Positions 1 through 13,000 of a stretch of 64,000 bases of DNA are shown piece by piece (position 1 is the stretch's first letter; each line of letters starts with the position of its first letter). The notes under the pieces are model-generated. The model did not search any database, was not told where the DNA came from, and saw nothing but the letters and a program-made list of their open reading frames with translations. The stretch lies in the NCBI GenBank assembly GCA_963970005.1, contig CAXAMN010003780.1:1446622-1510621 (forward strand). Direction: 5' to 3'. This stretch comes from Durusdinium trenchii (lineage: Eukaryota; Sar; Dinophyceae; Suessiales; Symbiodiniaceae). Made by a program: the position numbers and the translations under genes.

Positions 1-66
1 ATGCCGGTCCATGCATGAGATTCAAGAAAGAGCACCCTGCTCTTTGTGCATCGGCGCTTTTGGCAG

Positions 67-153
67 GACAATGCTGCGCCAGGCCCGCGAGATTCTCGGC
101 ATCCCTACCAATGACGACTACTGGTCGTTGAGCTTCCGAAGAGAGAGAAGAGA
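67..153 (+). CDS. candidate internal exon, unknown protein
   Basis: After a pyrimidine-rich stretch ending in CAG at 66, one frame stays open with GC-rich third positions and reads MLRQAREILGIPTNDDYWSL from 71. It can end at a GC donor (GAG|GCCGG). I do not recognise the family. The extent is inferred from acceptor and donor alone, and the gene would begin left of the window. Confidence 0.35.
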
Positions 154-989
154 GGCCGGATTCGATGCGGCATAGAATTCAGAATTCTTGTCTTGGCAGA
201 AAGCCCTTGAATTTTGTGCCAGAGCGCACAGAACACGAGGAAGCTTTACTTTCTTTTTCCACCAATGTGAATTTCACGCCGTGAAACGCATGAAACCAGG
301 TGGGAAGAGTCTCTTGATGAGTTTTGTTTCCTGCTGCCCTTTTTAATCAAGGGCGGGCTTGCGCATGTGACGCCTTGGTGGCTACGCTTCGAGGCACGAC
401 CTGCCTCCAGAGAGAGGACGCACCTTGGAGAAAGAGTGCGGCGGATTTCCAACTGGACTTCGTGTGCCGGTGCCTTAGAGATCAACATTTTTCCACACCA
501 ACTGTAACCCTTGCTGCCAATTGTTGATCTCAACAATATATATATATATATATATATATGCATTCTTGATTAGGGGCGAGCTACTTTTCTATCTATTTGG
601 GGACCACTATATGGTGAAGGGCTATTTTTGGTCAAGACGAAAGACACAGGAAGGTCTTTCTGGCCAATCCTATGTGTAGGGAAGGCCTTTTTGTTTGATC
701 GGTTTGATCATACTATATGCAGATGCTCGTCTCTTGAAACCAGAAGGCAGCGGATAGAGCCTGTACCCCCTGGTTTCTTGCCCATTGGGTGATGCCATTC
801 TGAGATATGTTCCGGATTCGGATGCAGAGTGCATCCAGTAAATACCTCAGGTCACAGATTCCACTAGATTCCATACTCCTCTTGCCTCTTAAAACCCCGG
901 GTATAGTAACAAGAAGCTACTAGGAGCTCCTGGCATCGCTACTCGGAGCAAGGACGCTACGAACGTAACGATCAATGACACTTCGGGAG
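154..989. other. non-coding stretch
   Basis: No supported exon. It holds a (TA)n microsatellite at about 534-560 and an inverted copy of the CTAGTAGC-type repeat at about 897-966. The rest is AT-rich sequence with only short chance frames. Confidence 0.5.
897..966 (-). repeat. CTAGTAGC-type dispersed repeat, inverted copy
   Basis: It contains AGCTACTAGGAGC, CATCGCTACT and GAGCAAGGACGCTAC. These are the reverse complements of segments in the copies at 12883-13027 and 44199-44336. Confidence 0.6.
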
Positions 990-1068
990 GCCGATGACTA
1001 GGACGAGACGAGGACGAGCGTCGCCGCCTCGGTCAGGCGATGACCCGTGCCGTCCAAACCTTGCGAAG
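990..1068 (+). CDS. TSP1-like exon
   Basis: The frame reads TRTRRGRASPPRSGDDPC, matching the basic strand and the GGxPC turn of a TSP1 repeat. Acceptor GGAG|GCC and donor GAAG|GCC (GC type) both sit in the same 11-base direct repeat AGGCCGATGAC (988-998 and 1067-1077). Only part of a repeat is present, so this is less certain than the later exons. Confidence 0.5.
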
Positions 1069-4000
1069 GCCGATGACCGGGGGTGTGGCTCCCAAAGCGG
1101 CCCCCGGTTTTTGGAGAATCGGAGGGGTGTGACTCCCAGCCGAAATATGCTGCCAAGCGGAAGACCTGCTTATTGGTCCAGGGTTTGTCTAACCGGACCA
1201 AGGCTTGAGGGTTTTGAGATGGGCTGATATGCTCATTTGCCCCATCTCAATGTGGGTGCGTTTGGTTGCAGCATGCAAGGCCAATGGATGAGACAAAAGA
1301 GTCCAACCAATCAAGCAAACCGCCGGGATGCACCGTCCGGGAACCCCCTGGCTTCGTCCTCCAGCCAAGCCAGGCGCCTGCCATCCAAGACAGACACCTC
1401 GATCTTGGTGGATGGCCGGGAGACGTAGAGAGAATTTCCGCTGGACTTGCTTGGTCTTGTTCCACTTCTGAAGGACCCAAAGTACTGACACACACTCGAG
1501 ATAATGCGTACGGAACTGAATGCCACTCGCCACACGCCCACCTAGGTATGAAAGCCTAAAGGGGCCCGGTTAAAGGTACATAAGTAAAAATGGTTGGGTC
1601 CGGAACCTGAAGGTCGTCGAATGCCAAAGTCACGAACTCGACGAGAAGCGAGCGGCGAACACTTGTCTGCAGAGCTCAAACCGATGCAATGGCCGGCGAC
1701 TTGTTCTAGTGACAAAGGGGGCCACAAGGAAGTGAGTGGTCATCAGGCGTCCCTGATGATATCCTGCGAGCGTATGGGGGAGCTTCGTTGGATGGAGCCT
1801 CATGCGTCCTCTCCATCCCCCTGCTAAAAGCAAAAGCACCATCAACGGATTCCCTGTGACTCCAAGGGTTTGACACAAAAAATAAAACAACAGAGTCCTT
1901 TTGTTCGACGGCCCTGGCCTGCGACTTTGCTTTGGTCATTGCAGGCATGGCAAGTAGGTGCATAGTAGGTGCATGAAAGCAGTGATGACTTAGTGATGAC
2001 CACATGCGGTCTTTTTAGGGAGCTTGGATCCACTTTTGGATTTTGCTCATTCACAACGAAGATGACCTACCTTCATAGACTTGGGGACAAATTCAGAGTT
2101 GGGGGATCATAAGTTATTGTTCTCCATTTTCCCTTTGACTGTGGGCATTCGTAGAAGCCTCTCAACCGATGATGTTCGACCTTGAATGGAGGGGTTTACC
2201 TCAGTGCGAGGTGCCCAAAGCCCTCGTCGACTGAGTCGGTGCCACCGGGTTTTCACCCGCTGCCTTGGGTAAGCGAGCTCATGTGCTTCGTTCCTCGACG
2301 GACGGAGCTGCTTCGATACATCCGCTTTCCTTCGCTGGAGAAGGTGAACGTGCCTTGCCATCCAAACGAAAATTCTGCTCCATACTCCAGCCATCTTCAA
2401 ACCACGGACGAACCGGACTCCAAGCCGGACTTGTGACCTGGAATCTCTTCCAAGATCAGAACTGGACGGAACTCCGTTTTTGGATGGTGTCGAAGCACTG
2501 CACTCCATCCTTCTCAGAGGAAATCTGGTGCCAAAGAAGCTCCAGAAGCAGAAGCAGCCGTGCCGCGCGCTCATTGGCGGCGACCGTCGGGGGACGCCCA
2601 GCCATTGGCGGCGACCGTCAGGTTGGTCAGGCTGCGGCACAGGATTGGGTGGATGGATGTTTGGTTGATGGAACCATTCTTTTTGAATTGCGACGGTCCC
2701 TCTTCTGGCTCACGGAGTTTTGACGTATTGAGGATGGGCCATTAAACAACAGTGAGAGGATTGCGTACACTAGTTGTAACCCAAAGTGTTCTCTAACTCT
2801 TCCTGTGTACAAAGTATGAGGTGTACGGTGTACATCTACTATCCTGCGGCCATTCAACTATGACTCTGTACACCTCCTACTGCCATTCTCTTGTTTGGTG
2901 TCCTTCTGCTTTGGTGTCCTGGTCGAAGTGTTGGTTCTCCAACGCCCAATGGATGTGGTCTTCCCTCTTTTCTCGTTCCCAAGCGGTGACAATACGGGGG
3001 TATCCTTCGTCTAAAATGCCTATATAAAGGAGGGTGGCCAAAATATGCCAACATCATTTGGCTGCAATGAATGCACCAAGAGCACTAGATCAGAAGCTTG
3101 GTTGGTTTTTGATGGTCTGAAGTAAAGCAATTGTAGCAACAGAAGCTTGTTGAACCCTAAAAGGTCTCAACCAAGCGTTCCTCCTCTCCTTTTCAGGTCT
3201 CAGACCTGTCCTCCATTGGTCTCCACTCCCCAAGGTCTTTGTTTCGAGATTGCTGCGGCCTCTGTGATTGCCAAGGTCACCCGCGATAGGCCGCTGGGCC
3301 TGGGGGTGGTGGATGTTTCGGATGCCGGGCCGAGCCGTTGGAGCACGAACACCACACAGTTCTTTCCGAGTCCACGATCTCACTTTTGCTAGTCTCTCTC
3401 ACTCTCTTTTTCTTTTTGCACCACGAGGTTTTCTCATGTCAGAGCAAAACATCACGATCCGTCTCCAATCATCCGCGGAAAAAAATCGGATTTCAACGAC
3501 ACCCAAAGTCTCCTCTGTCACTGTGTCGGTCCTAAATTCTTCTCCAACTCTCTAAGTGTCATTTCTTCCCCTTCATATTCATCGGTTATGTTCATTATCT
3601 TCGTTTAGGCTTTAGGGTTCATCTTTGTGTCATCGCCGCGGCACTTTTTTTTCGGCCGGAAAGGGCCCGTTGATTTGGACTCCCTCTGCTGGCCGTCTCC
3701 GGGACGCTGTTCTCTAGACACCGACCTCACCAGAAAACAGTTCGAAAACACAGTCACGACGGTGACCTCCTTAGGCGTTTTCGGTCTTTCGTCCGAGGAG
3801 TTGTGTAGACTCTTGATTGAATCAGCCTCCACTCCTATGAAGAGGCTTAGCGCATCCATGTCTGGGGGGGAGTGTTTGTGAACGACAAGCCTACACTCGT
3901 CTTTGACCTCGGACGCGTCACCGGGGACCTGCGTGTGCACCGGTGGAGTGGTGGGGGGTGAGAGGCTCATGATGAAGCTGGACCGGAGATACCCCAGCTA

Positions 4001-7000
4001 CGGCTTTGCTGCACACAAAGGTGCGCCGATGCGGTGTTTTGGACCTGAGGGGGTTGGTGGGTGAAGGATGAAGGTCCCAAGGTGGTCTTTTTCCAGGGCG
4101 CCTGGTTCATGTGTTGGCCTCAGATGTTTGTGGATTCAGGATTCAGGATCACTCATTTTAGGAGTGACGGCCTTACACTAAAGTCGCAAAGGTATAGGTC
4201 GGACAGTGCATTTTCGCAAATCGCCCTCCAAAGTGCACGGTCCTAAAGCACCCGAGTGAACTTTTGCGAATGCTTACATCGAGTGGCAAGTTCTCCTACA
4301 CCTGGACACCAGTTCGTGGTGCCTCCATTGAATTCCGTTGGTCGTTCGAGACGTTTTGGGTCTCCGGATTTCGGATTTCGTCCTTTCGTCCTGAAACGCC
4401 TGAAACGCATGAAACTGAGACTTCTGTCTTTCCAGGATATGGTACTGCAGCACATCAGGCTGGACAGAACAGTTGATTTCACAGAGATCTGCTGACAGTT
4501 CACATGGCTGTAAGACAGTTGGGCTTCACAAACCAAGGCTTTCCAGGTTTCAGTTTAGTCCAAAAGCCGTTCTTTTGGTTCAGGACAGGCTGTAAGACAG
4601 CCGTCCGGCCACTTCCACCTGCTTTCCTCCAGCTCTTCCGTGTTTCACCCGTCGGCCACGTCCAGGCTGCTCTGGTGAAACATGGGCCCTGCGTGGAGCA
4701 TCGAACCAGCTTCGAGCCGATCAAGGCGACCCGACCCGCCGACCCGCCGGCGGTTCGGGAGACGAGAGCGGACGCGAGCGGAGAGAGGAGGACACGCGGT
4801 CTGTTCAGTTGATCAGAGGTGGGTCTAAAGGCCATTCTTTCGCTAGTGGAAGTCTCTGAAAGGAAATTGGCTGAAACGAGTCATTCCGATGTCCATTTGA
4901 TGGTCTTACGCATGGAAGGATCCAATGTTGGCCATTGGCCCATGGGGCAAAGAATGCGAGTGAGCCATGCAAGAAATCACCGTCAGCCATTGGGCTCCCA
5001 TCCCATGTCGGCATTGCGCCCGTTGGCGTAGCCCGGACGTCGTCGTGTCTTGTGACGGTCCTTTCCAGCGAAGTGTCGAAGTCAAGTGGCGAGTTGTGTT
5101 TCCTTCTCAGCCTCCAATCAAGCATCCAATTGAAGTCAAGATCCACGTGTTGCCTGCTTTCCACGCGCCAGGGCTTTGTAGCGACTGGCAAGTGGCGACC
5201 ACGCGCCACACGTGCGAAAGGGGGAAAGTAAACACAGGGTGTTGAGAAAGAAGAGGGCTGAGTTAGAGTTCAGCACAAAATCAGAAGTTCACAGCAGCTG
5301 TGGCAGGTAGTCCACATGAAACTCATGAAACAATTTTAGGTTCTGGTGCACCGCCAAAAACATCACAGTGCCCTCCCGAAGGGAAACTTTAGGCCACGGC
5401 CTTTTTTCAGATCGAAGAAGAGTACAGATGCCTTGGGATCCTTCCCCAGATGCCCTTTTTCAAGAGTACAGATACCTTGGATCCTTTGGATGGTACTTCA
5501 AAAATCTGGGGGTGCACTTTGCTGCAATTCCGGCCCTGCAGCTCACTGCTGCGCTCTCTGAGCTGTTGCGCAGAGAGCTGCTGCGGTGGTCGCATGCGGT
5601 GACAACGGAGGGGTGACAGCGGAGTGCGTTGGGGTCAAAGGATGCGCAGCGGAGGGGAGGATGGGGAGAAATCAGCGAGGGCCTGGCATTCAATCAGATG
5701 TTTCTTCAGTTGAACTAGAAGGGAATGTAGCCAGGACCTGTAAGATATATGTAATACATTAATATACAGTTGATGATTTGACCCCAACTCGACATGACTT
5801 GATCCCTTTTTCCCAAGGGTCAATATTGAACCAAGGTGCATTTGGGTGACCTACGATGCCCAAACACCTCCTAAAGACTCCCGGTGTTTTCAGTGAACGG
5901 TCCTCCGTGTCCATTCTGGACACCAACATTGGCCTGTGATAGCATCCCATTGGTCACCACTCAACTAACTACATGGGGTGTTGTTTCTTTCGCCCGTTAC
6001 ATATAATAATATACTGTAATTATATAATACATAAGTCTTGACAAAGGGCTTGAACCAGCTTCTCCATCATGCCACACCAATTTTTTACTCACTATTTTCA
6101 CTATTTTTGCACCAGCAGTGAACATTGTCCGGCAAAGACTGAACTGAACTTGCGATGCTGGGGTAGTTGTGATGCGAGCTTCCGGAGCAGGTTGTGGTGC
6201 AAGTTCTAGAGTCTCTAGAGCTCTTTGCAGATCTAATCTCACATGCTGTTACGCTGACACTGAGGCATCTCAGCATGCTGGCATGTGGTCATGCTGAGGT
6301 GTGGCTGACATGTTAACATGCTATCACGCTGAGGTCTTGTAACGCTGAGGTCTTTGCTGACGTGTCACTGCGGATGTGTGTCTACACGCTGTTGTCGGGC
6401 CAGCGTGCTACGGTGCTGAAGTCGGACCATGCTGTCGTGCTGACGCGCTGGCAGGCTCCAGTCTTCGCTTCTTGCTGGCTGCGACGTTGCATGTGGGCAC
6501 ATGTGCTATGCCAGCATATTTTTGTGTTGCGATGCTGGTACGGCACATGTATCAAAACAGCATCGTCTAGCAGCTAGGAAAGACAACACTTGTTGGTGAA
6601 CGTGCGATGGTGTCATTGTCTAGTAGGCGGATTCATGCCTATATAGTATTATAGTTGTTGCGGATATTTCTAGGACTTGCTTGTATCAAGATTTTCAAGG
6701 TTTTCCCCATGCTGCGGCTGTTTGTCGAAAGCAATGGATTGATTAGATGTCCCTGAGACTGGGTTGCGACGGAGCTGCTGAGAGCGGTTGAGAAGGTCGC
6801 ATGCAAAGAGGGTCTTCTAACCAGTCTTGAATAAGGTGCAAAAACCCAACACCGAGAGAGGCTTTAGTGGGCCCAAAAGATACCCCGACCTGCAATTCCC
6901 AGAGTAACTGGCTTCCACCTGCGCTCCACCTGCAGTATCCCCCGCAGGGACAGCTGCAGCACCAGCTGCGGTCAGGGCGAGCAGCGACGTGCGCGCCGCG

Positions 7001-10000
7001 TCGTGCGCGAGGTGCGGACACGCCCGACGCGTCACGCCCAGATCGAACCGGGTCACTGTCTGGGGTCGTGAGGCATTTTCATACCAAGAAAGGGTGTCTT
7101 CACAACTCGCCCTGGCACAAGATGGAGGCTTTGAGCAGCTTTGGAGAGCATTTCTGAGCCGCTTTTGTGCTTCATGTCCCACCGTCCCAGGCCGCGCACG
7201 ACGGCCATCCCTGCGAGGCTGGGATGCACAGGGTGAAGGTGAAAGAATCTCATGGGGAAGTGGGGAAGGTTGCCTTTTTGGGGGTCGTTCCAGGTCATCT
7301 TCTCGACCAGCTTTTGTCTCCGTCTTTTCTGGGTCCAGTTGTGTTCTGATTTCTCTTTGCCAAGCTCCCGGGCCTCCCGGGCCTCCGGAGTGGATTTCTC
7401 CTCGCCTCTTCGTTATCAGTCATCAGTTTCTCAGAGCTGGTGGCGAAGTACTTGGTTTGCAGTTGGATCTGGCCGTGTCTCCCTCAGTCTTAATCTGGAC
7501 AGACGTGTGTATCACTTGCTTAATCATTCAGGAGTAGGTTGTGGCGGTTTGTGGGTCTCAGTTTTAGGCTGAAGAGCCAGAAATTTGAAAGCCGGCTTTT
7601 TGGGAATTATCACGAAAGGTAGCTTGAGCTATCTGAGTTCTCCTTGCTTTAGCAAAAATGTATTACAATCAGGAGTTGGGATTGTGCATTGAATTTGGTC
7701 CTGTAAGAGTTGATTCTGTTCGTCGGGGGGGGGGGGCCCCCCCCCCCCCGGATCAAATCTCCCCTGCGCCGGTTCACGCCGTCATGGACTTCTACCAGGG
7801 TTACTTGTGATTGCCTGCTACCCTTCGTTCACCCCCTCCTCTCTCAAGTTTTCACCTGCGGACTGGACTTGCACTATTTGAGAGGCGGGAGGCAGCCTGG
7901 AGATCCAAGCCTGTCAGATCCGCGATTGCCTGCGGCGGACCGAGGAGAGTGGGTTTGACCGGTAGGGCAGACCGTGGGTCCAGTAATTGGGATGGTCGTA
8001 TCTGATAGAACGAATGCATTCACTGTGCCCAAAGAGTATGTAGTGCCACCCAATTTTTGCAGCTGTTGGTGGATGGTGTGTGGTTTGGAACAGCCAGCCT
8101 CAGCACAGAACTCCTTTGCAACTTGTGGACATTTGCCAGCCATGTCTTTGATGGAGAAGAGCCAGGTCTCTCCTCCTCTGGTCGCCCATGTGCTTCAAAC
8201 CCCCGTTCGCAGCACACCGCTGCGCTGTGCCAGATCTGCGAGTGGGCCACGTGGTCCGCGTGGTCAGATTGCCGGCGGGGCGCTTTGCCAGTGACGCGGG
8301 GGGCCACAGAGACTGGGGTTCGCGTGCTACAGGGCTAACCTCTAAGTGATCAAGAGCATGGAATCTTTTTGTTTTAAAATGGAACTTTGCAGGTTGTGTA
8401 AGGGTGAAGGCACTTGACACATGTGATGTAGACTCTTGATGGAGAAAACCTCCATGTGAAGAAGTTTTGCAATTCATGTCTCGAGGGGTTACAATTCATC
8501 AAGAGTCTACATGTATTTACCCCTTGGATGAGAAGATCATAGAAAACCTGAGATGTGGAAGTAGGAGAGATGAACTGCATAGGCTCGTGGCTGCAAAGTC
8601 GTTCCCTTAGCGTGCACCAAGTGGACAGCCAAGGAGACCATGCGTTCTGCGGCTGGAAGAGGGATGGTTTTGCGATGGATCCCATAAGTCAATATACGTA
8701 GGAGATCAACAGGTGGTGGGCTGAGTCACTACAGACTACAGTGACTCCAAAACGAGTACGAACGGTCCGCCAAGCTGCACGACTGACTCGGTGAAGTGCG
8801 CCTGCGAGGCAAGGTGGTCCAGCCTGCAGCGGTGGCGATTCAACGAAAGACGACCAAGGAATACAGTAAGATAGCTGGTTTCCAATTCTCCGCCCTTCAC
8901 ATGTCAAGACACTACAGTTGGAAGGATGCTGGAGTTATGACCTTCCTTTGGCCACAGCACACATCCAGGGAAATGGATGTAAAAATGCATACCATGTGCC
9001 CTAAAATGCATATTGAAAATGGATGTTGTTTCCTAGGGTTTCCAAACTAGTGTAGGTCATGTAGAATATTTTTTTGACGCTCAAACATGTAGTGAGCTTT
9101 GCTTAGGATTCTAGTGTAAACATCTGCATTTTCCCCAGATAGCCAATATGCAGAAAATATGCAATAGGAGGACTCAATCACTACTGCTTGTCAAAGGGAG
9201 CAAGCCCGCACCAACAATGCGACATTCAGCACCATCAATGCGACATTCCTTCTTATCTCAGCTTGTGGATGTTAGGCTTCGGGGCCTGTGACCGTAGGTG
9301 ACCGTAGGTCAGTACTGAGCAGAACACATGGCTGTTTCTCCGTGCTTTCTCGCTTCGTCAAAACCGCTTTTGGATGAACTAGGTGCGGTGGTGGGCAACG
9401 AAAGAGAAGTCGCTTCTCTCAGATCAAGAGCACGCCGGGGCCCAGGTGGTAGGGATGGGGTTTCCGCCATTCATCTATTGCAATCCATTGCCATGCGTGA
9501 AAGAAATCTCATCCATTTTGGTGGCTTCTCGGGCCGGGAACAAACTTAGAACCCCCGGGTTGGATGAATCAGCGTCGCGCAATAAGCAGCATGCTCCAGT
9601 ATGTGAACCATGTTTGGTTCTCAATCACCCGCTAAACATCCATATCAATCACTTGCTGACCCAATTGCTGTTGATGCACAGCACCCTGCACTGTTTGAAA
9701 TGCACCAACCTCTGGGATATCCTCTATACATTTAATCTTCATCATAGGTTGTGTGAATTGTTTGTGAACCAGCTCAGAGTGTGGTTCAGGTCTGCTGTCG
9801 CGTGGTAGGGAGCTGGGAGGCTTCAGGGTTGCTTGAACCAAGCCAGAAGCCCAGAACTATTCTTTTTTATCTCCTTTTCATCCATTCCAAACGGATTTCC
9901 CATCCCCAAACCAGTAAATGTCCGCCACTCCTGAGGAGTCCAATTACACGACTCAAGGACTAAGATGCCACAAAACTTCAGCAACTATATACAACCCCGT

Positions 10001-13000
10001 CTTGCCCTTCCTGTTTTGCGATGTCTTCTGTTTTTTTGGGGCTGGCGAACACCTCCGCCGGTGGCCTCCCCGACCGTGCCGGGTGTCCCTGGCCTCGAAG
10101 GCGTTTGGCCCGCCTGGGCGGCGGCGCGTTGGCGGACTCCTCCGACGCGGTGGGTGCGGACCAAGGCTTTTCAGGAGCCTTTGCGCGGAGAGAGTCTTTT
10201 GTTTCTTTTTCCGCTGGAGGCCATTGGTAGTAGGTTGGAGGTCTTCGGTATTAGGTTGGAGGCCATTGCTCATCGCTAGTAACTAGTAGGTTGGAGGTCA
10301 TCGGTATTAGGTTGGAGGCCATTGCTCATNNNNNNNNNNGGAGGTCATCGGTATTAGGTTGGAGGCCATTGGTAGTAGGTTGGAGGTCATCGGTATTAGG
10401 TTGGAGGCCATTGCTCATCGCTAGTAGGTTATGTAGGTTGGAGGTCATCGGTATTAGGTTGCATGGCCCGCTCGGCCCTTCTCCAGGACAAGGGTCCAAC
10501 GCTCGAAGGCTGGAAATGGGTGGGAGGGAGATGAAGCAGGAATCATGATATGCTGACCCATTGGTTGGTGGGGATGAAGAAGAAAGAGGTTCTCCAAGCT
10601 TTTGCACCAACGCCTTCCGCGCGATTTCTTTTTGGTGCCCGCCCAGCTTGAGGGGGTCCGGGTGTCGGTTGTGCCGAACTTCCGACGGCCTGACCAGGCT
10701 GGAAGCTGACAAGCTGACGGCGGCGGACTGCAAAGAATTTCAGGAAGAGTTGGAGAGCTGTGCCGAGGAGCACTACGGCAACGGGGTGGTGGTGAAGAGC
10801 ACTGGTTGTGGGGGAAGATAAAGCTGGCATGGAAGGGGGATGATTTGATTGCTGCCAACTTCAGTGCCCATGGGTTTGATGGGGGATTTCCAGCACATTC
10901 CGCACATTCCAAACCATTCGTTGCTTCCAGTAGGTGTCCGTTTTAGAACTTGTGTTGACAACGGGTCCCTGGTCAGGGTCACCCGTATCCAAATCACGCC
11001 GCTTAAGACACCTATTGCCCAAAGCAGTCGCCCTTTTATATCCCTTTATCAAATGGATTCTTTCATAGATCAATATCGAGCACGTGGGCGCTTGCATGCT
11101 CAAGATATCCTCCAAACTATCCAGTGGCTAAGAGATATGACCCGCAACATACAAGACAATGATAGACAATGCATTTCACCGAGCAAAGAGGCAGATGCTT
11201 ACACAGCCCTCCACTTTTGAGAGCGAAAAAGAGGACCGCTGATGCCAGTTCGACTTCTGCCAAATCAACGGCCTCTGCAGGATGAGTGTTCTCATAAGAA
11301 GCCCTTGGACTGTGTGCACCATGGCTTGATCGGACCGGACGACTCAACTGACATGGCTCGGCAAGGTCTTGTCCGACAGTTCGTACCAGGTGGTTACTCC
11401 AGGGACTAAGCCTCCAAACGACTGTCGCACCCCACTAGCGAGGAACGTGGTCTTCCAATTCATTTCCCTGCGAGTCCAAGACTTTTTAGAAACTGGTCTT
11501 TAGGTGACCTGAAGAGGAGTTTCTTTCACTTCGGTGGTACACATTATAGTCTTTAGACTTCTAGGGATTCAGTAGATGGCCATGTCAGCTTGGGAAAATT
11601 TTTGGGCCCGACATGAATGGTCATGCTGGGCTCGCATGAAGCTGGTGCTCATTGGTGGAATTGGGGAGTCGGATCAGCTGATGGCTTCGGCCGCCCGCCC
11701 CTGCTGAGACCGTCTGCCCCAACGGCTTCCAACGACCCGTTTGGGCCATACGGCACGACCTGGGTCGTCCTTCCGGGGTCATCCATCGGCCGACGGTCAC
11801 AGGTGGGCTGCTTGGGAAGAGTGGTCGGCGTGTCCCTGCAGTGGGATGCACGTGGGGAGACCGAATGCCATGGGCACTGGTCCTCTGGAAATGGGATGGG
11901 CCACGTAGTTGGTCACCAAAGCCAAGGGTGGACAAGGAAGCGAACGGGTAATTGATGAAACAAACGTCCTCGCATGTATCCGTGAAGCTTGGTACAACTT
12001 CCTCATTTCTGGTCATTTATCGTCAATCCTCAAGTAGAGGGGAGAGAGAGAGAGAGAGTTAGAGAGAGAGAAGAAGACACAATACAAGCCCAAACTATGA
12101 GAAACTTATTTGATTGTTGAAGTTGACAGTCTGACGTCTATGATGTTCTGACGTTCTTCTCTATCAGAGGTGAGAGACTGCCAGCAAAAAATCTGATCGA
12201 ACTTGAGATTCCCTTCGGGCCTTCGGGCAGGGATGAAGGGTCCCAGAACGCCAGATCGAAGGGGGGCCAACCTGAACCGAGAACATGAGGACATGAGGAG
12301 ACATGAGGACAATGACATCTCCGCAAATGACATCACGTCGCACGACATTCCGTTCCGTTGGATGAACTTCACACGACAAGCCGTTTGGGCCGTGCCCGGG
12401 CCAGGAGCGGCACCGGCGCGTGGCGGCGGCCGCGATCGCGGGTGGCCAGCCGTGCGAGGGACCAGAAGTGGAGGCGGGGAAGGCTGTGGAGTTTTTTCTT
12501 TGTTAAGTGGATTTCTTATATTCTATCGAATAGATATAGTGTATATATATATATACACAGTATGTACATATGCCTAATTGTACGTATAGTAGATCGTTGG
12601 TGTTCTTTGGCAAGGTGGGGGGTCTGAAGATCTCACAGTTGCGGAGCTGCGGAGCTGTCCGTGTTCGCATCGCCCCCAACGCGAACAAGCTCCCTGCTTT
12701 CATCCAAACCACGTCGTGCTAAGCCGCTGATGGTTTGTTCTATCCAATATAAAGGTCCAATCCCACTGAGCGATGCCCCGGCTCGGAGCCCTGCCCGGTC
12801 AGGCGGAGCCCTGCCGCTCCGAGTGCGGCGCCCTGCTCGGAGCCTCGGGACGACAGAAAAGAAGGACCGTTCGAAGCAATGGTCTCCAACCTAGTAGCGT
12901 CCTTGCTCCTAGTAGCGATGCCCTTTGCTCCTAGTAGCTTCTTGCTCCTAGTAGTAAGGCCAGGAGCCCCTAGTAGCGTCCTTGCTCCTATAAGCAATGG

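Larger units (their letters stand above)
8513..12404. other. long intron-like or unassigned stretch
   Basis: Apart from the tandem repeat at 10207-10462 and a GA tract at 12041-12070, I see no exon I can name. GC-rich open frames at about 10021-10200 and 10645-10820 could be exons but match no family I know. Confidence 0.4.

Noticed and set aside
2107..2640. 177-codon minus-strand open frame
   Set aside because: No recognisable motif. Overlapping plus-strand frames are equally open, and the composition is Arg/Ser-rich as expected of an antisense shadow.
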